This document shows positions 58,260 to 64,000 of a stretch of 64,000 nt of DNA, one piece after another. How positions within the stretch are numbered: position 1 is the first letter of the stretch; each line of letters opens with the position of its first letter. The DNA is from Deltaproteobacteria bacterium (GTDB lineage Bacteria > Desulfobacterota > Binatia > Binatales > Binataceae). The stretch covers positions 1 through 64,000 of the forward strand of contig JAFAHS010000159.1 in NCBI GenBank assembly GCA_019237115.1, read 5' to 3'. The position numbers were made by a program, and so were the translations under genes. Below the pieces are notes generated by a model that saw nothing but the letters and a program-made list of their open reading frames with translations, made no database searches and was not told the origin of the DNA.

Positions 58260-59685
58260 TTGCGAGCGTGGAATTGAGCTCGGAATTCTGTGGAATCTCC
58301 GCCAGTTCAATGGGATTTTCCTGACTCGCATTCTCTTCTGCCCTCAACCCATGTACTAGCCAGTCGTTCTCAACCCCGGCGCTAACTACGCTCGGGTAGA
58401 CCATGATGTTGGTATTGGCCCCTGTGGTCGTACCTGGATTGATGTACGATCGCTCGAAGATTTTATCGCCGCATTGGCCGGGATAAGTGAGTCACCATTC
58501 AAATTCACGCAATAGGCTGTGGCTACGGCACAGGTCCTCGAAACCAGGGCGACGTATAAATTCGGAAGAGCGGCCACCAGTGAGCTCGACGCCATATTGT
58601 AAAGCCCAAATCCTGCAGCACTGCTCGCGCCGATCCAGTCAGAATGCCGCTATCGAACCCCGTCGCACTGGGATTGGTCTGTGACGCGCTAGCGACTCCG
58701 GCCGATTCTGTCGCGTTGTTGATGTCGAGCGCGAGGTAACTCGAATTGTTCAGCAAGTTGTGATTGATTCCTGCAACGAAAACAATATCCGTGTCTGACA
58801 GCATGATGTTCGACGAGAAAGCGTACGTGCTGCTGTCCTGATTGTCGCCGGCGCATATCGTACCCTTCTTTATGCAGTCGCTACCGACCACCCCACGGGG
58901 AATGCCATCGGGAGAGTCTTCCGAGGTCTTGTTCATCTTGTTCGTTTCCACCACTTCTGGCGCCGCGGTCCGCGCCGCAAGCCACGTCTGCAACAGATCC
59001 GCTAGCTCATCTGCTGAAGTTGAACCTCAGAGTTGGCGGTCCGGCTCGTATATTGATTCGTCGGATACTGCACCACCGACGCAGTGGGACTAGTTATCTT
59101 ATAAACCACGACATTTTTGTCGGTGTGGTTAAGCCATTCGGTGCCGGCGGAAGAGTTTCGAGGAAGCGCATATCGGATGAGCGTAACAAGGTCATCCGCG
59201 GTGCTTCCATTGCCGATCTGAACATTGGCACCGACGGGCTCGACAGAAATCGATTTTGGATTGATGCCGCTTGCCCGAGCCTTGGTAATCACGTCATCGG
59301 CTACGTCCTGATTCGCTGTTGTGAGGTACATCACGATTCGGCCATCCCATGGCGATCGGTACTGGTTTTTCACGATTATGTCGTTCACGTCGTTCCCGAC
59401 GCTGCCGAATATCTCGTACCGCGAGGTGTCTGGAGCCAAACGCTCGCCATCTGCTGCGAACTGTTCAAAAGCGACCGAAAAAATTGAATGCGGGACACAA
59501 TCCGGTTGCTGCAACAGAAGTTGCTGCCCGATTTTTTGGGATTAGTGCGGTCTTTTTGGCGATTTGGTGAGCCTCCCATCTTGCGGAGAGGCGGCCGGAG
59601 AACTGGTCTGTGCTTCGGCCCCGAAGGCGATACTCGTTAATAATGCCATCGTGAGAACGACGGCGCGGAAGACCCTGTAACCCAT
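58260..59685 (-). pseudogene. decayed secreted protein gene with several frameshifts/stops
   Basis: Signal peptide MGYRVFRAVVLTMALLTSIAFGAEAQ; then ...FAADGERLAPDTSRYEIFGSVGND..., ...DIVFVAGINHNLLNNSSYLALDINNAT..., ...LVAALPNLYVALVSRTCAVATAYCVNLNG..., ...KIFERSYINPGTTTGANTNIMVYPSVVSAGVENDWLVHGLRAEENASQENPIELAEIPQNSELNSTLAIT spread over different frames. Confidence 0.65.
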
Positions 59686-59860
59686 CGGGTGATCCTCTCT
59701 GCGGAAGGTTAATAAAACGTCCTTCAAGTGTGAAGTCGGCGTTCCTTGTTCTCCAGCGACTCATGCGAAAGGGAACGGACGCATTCTTCCTGACCTCGTG
59801 ATGAAAAACGTCGGCTCTCTTCTAATGTTCTTCCTCGGCCCCACAGCCACTGCCAGCGAT

Positions 59861-60622
59861 TCATTGCGACCCCAGGACTTTTCCGGTGCTGGTGTCGATG
59901 TTGAAAATCCAGAACGCTTCGATGTCCTCCTGAGTGATCATCGCCACCACACCGACCCCTGGGGCAAAAAAGTTGTACTGAGTATCCTTGGTGTGAGCCG
60001 GCCCAACTTGGCCCTCGAACTTGACGCGAATGAGGTCGGCGTTGAAGGTGCCGGCCGGCACCGTCACCTGATAGGTTCCTAGGTAAGTGTAGGTCCCCGC
60101 AACAGTCCCCGCGTAGCGCTGGTCAGAAGGATTGTCGAGATAATTGACGGAGACGTTTTGCGAAAACGATCGCGTCTCCCCGGGATTCATTCCCTGGGGC
60201 AGGAAGGGATTGGCAGGCGTGCTGACTACCACCACCCCTTCCCCGCTGTCGCTCACGGCGGGCATTATCAGCGCTCCGTCCACGGTCTGTTTCAGAAAAC
60301 CCGAAAGCGTTGGTGAAAATTGGAATCGCCAGGCTGGTTGCCCGTCGGGTCGCGATCTGCGGCTGACGCTAAGTGACTGGCTGTTTCCCACATTCTTACC
60401 CGAGGTGACTTGAAATGTAAGAGTCTTGTTCTGGAGCGGAAAGTACGCGGGTCCGTCGCGAAGCGGCTTACTCGGAACTGGATTGCCGACCACGCCGGGT
60501 CCCAACATAGAATTGATTCGTTGCGAATCCTCCGCTGGCAGCGGCAGAATGACTCCTTGGGCTAAGGCCGTGCTCGCGCACAGTATCCACAAAGCCGTCA
60601 AAATCGAGGTCACGTTCTTCAT
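59861..60622 (-). CDS. secreted hypothetical protein
   Basis: Signal peptide MKNVTSILTALWILCASTALAQG, 253 aa intact ORF. Confidence 0.7.
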   Translation of the reverse strand: MKNVTSILTALWILCASTALAQGVILPLPAEDSQRINSMLGPGVVGNPVPSKPLRDGPAYFPLQNKTLTFQVTSGKNVGNSQSLSVSRRSRPDGQPAWRFQFSPTLSGFLKQTVDGALIMPAVSDSGEGVVVVSTPANPFLPQGMNPGETRSFSQNVSVNYLDNPSDQRYAGTVAGTYTYLGTYQVTVPAGTFNADLIRVKFEGQVGPAHTKDTQYNFFAPGVGVVAMITQEDIEAFWIFNIDTSTGKVLGSQ

Positions 60623-61106
60623 CGCGTTCTCTTTCTAAGTGACAAGGTATCAGTTAGCTTACGAGCCTGCGTTGGGGCGTTCTTCCCAGGTTCGTCAAGA
60701 GCGCTGCTCGATTGACCACCTGTTTGCGGTCAGGTGCATAGTTCCTAGTAGCTGATGCTCTATCGTCTGCCGGCATAAGAAAATACGACTTTGGTGCTAT
60801 TGCCTTTCTTTAGATAGGTATGGCCGCTTGGCCGTACTGCGGCGCGAGACATACTCGTTTGGTAAGGGTGTCAACTGTTGATTCGGTCTGCGTTGGCCAA
60901 GCAGCCGCAGGCGACGGTGATCGTTTTGGCTGACCTGTCGGGCGCTGAAAATTCATCTGGAGATTTAGGGCTTGCAAAATACCGTTTCGTGGACCGGGTG
61001 CCTGTAATTTCAAGCATCACTGCTCGAAGCTGAAAATCCGCTTCCAGTCACTTTTTCATGCTGACGATCGTGCAGCCCTGTTTCTTCGCCATGTCGTTGC
61101 CTCTGC

Positions 61107-61285
61107 TGATATCGCCGGCGAGCGCCCAAGTGATCGCTACTGCTACGCCCATTTCGTCGCGGCATCCGCACCATCACGACCAGCGCCGCGACCAGCAACG
61201 CCCACGCTGACATCGCCAGCATTAGGGCGAGCATCCCAAGGCGCACCGGTCCGGTGGATTGCCATCGCGACTCCGGCGCATCCGC
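61107..61285 (-). repeat. Left arm of a ~180 bp inverted duplication
   Basis: Reverse complement GCGGATGCGCCGGAGTCGCGATGGCAATCCACCGGACCGGTGCGCCTTGGGATGCTCGCCCTAATGCTGGCGATGTCAGCG... closely matches 62381..62560. Confidence 0.85.
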
Positions 61286-61394
61286 CGCCAACGCAGCCGC
61301 TGAAGTTCTCTAACTCGCGCGGCGGAGTTGTCAAAACCCAGATGGTCTTATCACGAAAATCTTTTTGTGGAATGGGAGCGTGCGATGGAGAGAG

Positions 61395-62521
61395 AATGGC
61401 AAAGGAAAGGGGGACAAACTTAACGTTGTTGAATTTTGCCAACGAGATGTTGCCATCCGATATTCCGCAGTTGTGTCCTGTGCGTCGCTCCTGGCAGGGA
61501 CCGTATTTGCTTTCTCGACATCAGCCCTGGCGGCAGGTGGCATGTCGGGTGGAGGATTCGGAGTTGGCGGTGGCTTTGGAGGCATCGGAGGGGGCGCTCA
61601 CGGCGGTGGGCCATCAGGCCTAGCGGGTGGTGGACCGGCAGGCCTAGCGGGTGGTGGGCCATCGGGCAAAGCGGTGGTGGACCGGCAGGCCTAGCGGGCG
61701 GTGGGCCGTCAGGCCAAGGGGGCGGCGGGCAGTCAGGCCAAGCGGGTGGCGGGCAATCAGGACAGGCGGGTGGTGGGCCGTCAGGCCAGCCCGGTGGAGC
61801 TTCGTCTGCCCCAGATCCTTCTGATTCCCCATCGGGGTCCTCCGGAAGCGCAACGTCAGGAACGGCAACCGCTGACGTTTCTTCGGCGGGACCTGTCAAA
61901 AGCCACGGTCCGATTGGTGGGTTCGACGGGCCATCTGGTCTGTCTGCAACCCAAGGCCGCAATCAGTTTGGCGCGGTGATGCCTTCAGCCGCATGGTCAT
62001 CGTTGCCAGGAATAGACCCGCAAGTGATGGGAGCGCCATTGCCAGAGGCCGCTTATCCCCCTCAGAACAACTGGTTTTCCCCTCGCACAAGAGAGGCGCG
62101 GTCCGGCACGGACGCTACGATCGATGGACGAGGAGTATTAGGTGCGGCGCATTTGCCAGTTTCGGTTTCAACACCCTCCTCGGGCGATGTGATGGTCGAT
62201 GCCTCCAAACAGCGCGTGCTACAATTAAAGAGCGACAAAGCTGCCATCGATTTGAACCCTCCAAAACTTAGCGGGATTGGCAAGCTGCGCAGGGCTCGAC
62301 GCAGGGCCTATTCAAGCAAAGACCCCGCGAGCGATCAGTTTAGGCTCACGATTGCGGATGCGCCTGCCAGTCTCACGATTGCGGATGCGCCTGAGCCGCG
62401 ATCGCAGTCCGCCGGACCGGTGCGCCTTGGGATGCTCGCGCTAATGCTGGCGATGTCAGCTTGGGTGTTGCTTGTCACGGCGCTGGTCGTGATGGCGCGG
62501 ATGCCGCGACGATCGGCGTAG
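61395..62521 (+). pseudogene. Gly-rich tandem-repeat secreted/membrane-anchored protein, split by a frameshift near 61670 (pseudogene, phase-variable, or assembly error)
   Basis: Frame of ORF 61365: VAIRYSAVVSCASLLAGTVFAFSTSALAAGGMSGGGFGVGGGFGGIGGGAHGGGPSGLAGGGPAGLAGGGPSGK; continues in frame of ORF 61436: GGGPAGLAGGGPSGQGGGGQSGQAGGG...GPVRLGMLALMLAMSAWVLLVTALVVMARMPRRSA. Confidence 0.6.
62345..62398 (+). repeat. 27-bp tandem direct repeat (2 copies)
   Basis: CTCACGATTGCGGATGCGCCTGCCAGT / CTCACGATTGCGGATGCGCCTGAGCCG, encoding LTIADAPAS/LTIADAPEP. Confidence 0.9.
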
Positions 62522-62560
62522 CAGTGGCGATCATTTGGGCGCGCTCGCCGGGCGATATCA
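62381..62560 (+). repeat. Right arm of the ~180 bp inverted duplication
   Basis: GCGGATGCGCCTGAGCCGCGATCGCAGTCCGCCGGACCGGTGCGCCTTGGGATGCTCGCGCTAATGCTGGCGATGTCAGCT...; matches reverse complement of 61107..61285. Confidence 0.85.
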
Positions 62561-62728
62561 ACGCGGCTGGCGGTGCCCACCCGCGCGACAATTTGGGAAT
62601 GGGCGCTTCTGCCGGCGTAGCGGCCGCCGCTGCATCTAAGGTATCGGGACCGCGAGCCACTCCGTGCTCATCTTGTCATCTCAAAATGAGTTGATCAGTT
62701 ATCGCGAATTGAGATACCTTCCAATAGC

Positions 62729-63028
62729 GTGCAGGTAATCTCACGCAAGGCACTAATGGAATTCTGGAAAGTTCATGCTGAGGCGGAGGCACCCCTGAAA
62801 AGCTGGTATAAGGCCGCAAGCCAGGGCCATTTCGGAAACCTCGCGGAACTCAAACAGACATTCCAGAGTGTTGACTATGTTAGTGCACGCGGGAAAGGCC
62901 TCCATGTGTTCAACATCGGCGGGAACAAGTATCGGCTCGTTGCCGTGATTCATTTCAACGCACAGAAGCTCTTTATCCGGCAAGTCCTGACGCACGCGGA
63001 ATACGACAGAGGTGACTGGAAAAAATGA
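62729..63028 (+). CDS. higB: HigB-type toxin (type II TA)
   Basis: VISRKALMEFWKVHAEAEAPLKSWYKAASQGHFGNLAELKQTFQSVDYVS...VFNIGGNKYRLVAVIHFNAQKLFIRQVLTHAEYDRGDWKK. Confidence 0.93.
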   Translation: MQVISRKALMEFWKVHAEAEAPLKSWYKAASQGHFGNLAELKQTFQSVDYVSARGKGLHVFNIGGNKYRLVAVIHFNAQKLFIRQVLTHAEYDRGDWKK

Positions 63029-63456
63029 AGAGTCGGACAATCGGTCGAACTCTTACCGATCCGCGGAAGTACGAGCCCCTGCTCGCCATCCGCAACGAGC
63101 GGGAGTATGACGCGGCGGTGGCTCGCCTTAACGAGCTGGTGGACGAAGTAGGTGACAAACCCAGGGACCCGCGCTATCGCTTCATCGAGACGCTGAGCGT
63201 GCTGATCGAAGCGTACGACGAGAAACACCATAAGATCCCGGACGCGTCGGGAGTTGAACTGCTGAAGTTTCTGATGGATCGGCACGAATTGTCGCAAGGG
63301 GACCTGCCTGAAGTCGGCAGCCAAGGGGTAGTCTCCGAAATCCTGCGAGGTAAGCGCGAACTTAATGTGCGCCAGATTCAGGCGCTGTCGAGACGTTTTC
63401 ATCTCCCCGTCGCGGCATTCTTTTCGGAGCTGCAGCCCAAACGAGAGGCTGTCTGA
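63025..63456 (+). CDS. higA: HigA-type antitoxin with HTH
   Basis: IRNEREYDAAVARLNELVDEVG...IEAYDEKHHKIPDASGVELLKFLMDRHELSQGDLPEVGSQGVVSEILRGKRELNVRQIQALSRRFHLPVAAFF; overlaps higB stop. Confidence 0.92.
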   Translation: MKSRTIGRTLTDPRKYEPLLAIRNEREYDAAVARLNELVDEVGDKPRDPRYRFIETLSVLIEAYDEKHHKIPDASGVELLKFLMDRHELSQGDLPEVGSQGVVSEILRGKRELNVRQIQALSRRFHLPVAAFFSELQPKREAV

Positions 63457-64000
63457 GCGTGCTTGTGCTTCGATTCATCGGGAGCGATTTGTTGGGGGTG
63501 GAATACACGACGGGCGTCAACGGTCGAGAAGCACGAATCGATTTTGAGTTTGGTGCGATTCGCCCACCGGTTCCAGGCGCTGGTGCGCGCGAGCAGTTCA
63601 GTAAACGATCGACCGCTGCCGCCCCGGGCATTGCCGCGACCACGAGTTGGCATTACGTTGGCACGCTCTTGAGTCACCCCCAGTATCGAAATCACGGCTA
63701 TGACGCGGAGTTGATGCGAGTTGCCGAAAAAACGAGCGCGCGCTGCTGGAGTCAAGTAAACCTGGCTCGATACGTTCAAATTTCAGGCCCGGTCTTTTAG
63801 GAGCGATTGGGGTTCCGAGTGTTTCGGCGTTCTAAGGGACCATCCGCTCGGCCGCACGCACTGCTTCGTGTACAAACAACTCACCTCATCCTATCGTCGT
63901 GCTTTGGAGCGGGAATACCCAACGTAGCCATTCGATAGAGACGTCGGACGAGGCAAGAATTCGTCCTGCGTGGCATTTCAACTGCTGCCCGAGGGTCATC

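Overview
High-GC chromosomal window from a diderm bacterium (lptF/lptG, lpxD, a heptosyltransferase, mlaC-like and tonB/btuB-type genes). It opens with a minus-strand translation block: rplA (partial), rplK, nusG, secE, tRNA-Trp, rpmG, tRNA-Thr, tRNA-Gly, tRNA-Tyr, tRNA-Thr. From 3 to 43 kb it is mostly ordinary metabolic and envelope genes. From about 43 to 64 kb gene density drops, with decayed genes, two divergent cobalamin riboswitches around a tonB/btuB locus, a Gly-rich repeat protein flanked by inverted duplicated arms, and a HigBA-type toxin-antitoxin pair. The strongest hidden signal is a probable selenoprotein gene of the UGSC type (23686..24207). The ORF track splits it at an in-frame TGA, but the two halves are in the same frame, join as ...EALAD-U-GSCTTCSVHDS..., and have a potential SECIS-like hairpin directly after the TGA. 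It is translationally coupled to a thioredoxin-fold fusion gene upstream and an AraC-type regulator downstream. Other notable items are a Ser/Thr kinase lacking the beta3 lysine but carrying a WNK-like lysine in the glycine loop, an inverted-repeat operator between dps and a fur/perR-type gene, an indoleamine dioxygenase-like gene, and several frameshift or nonsense-interrupted genes. All calls come from reading the sequence and the supplied ORF translations. No database search was run.
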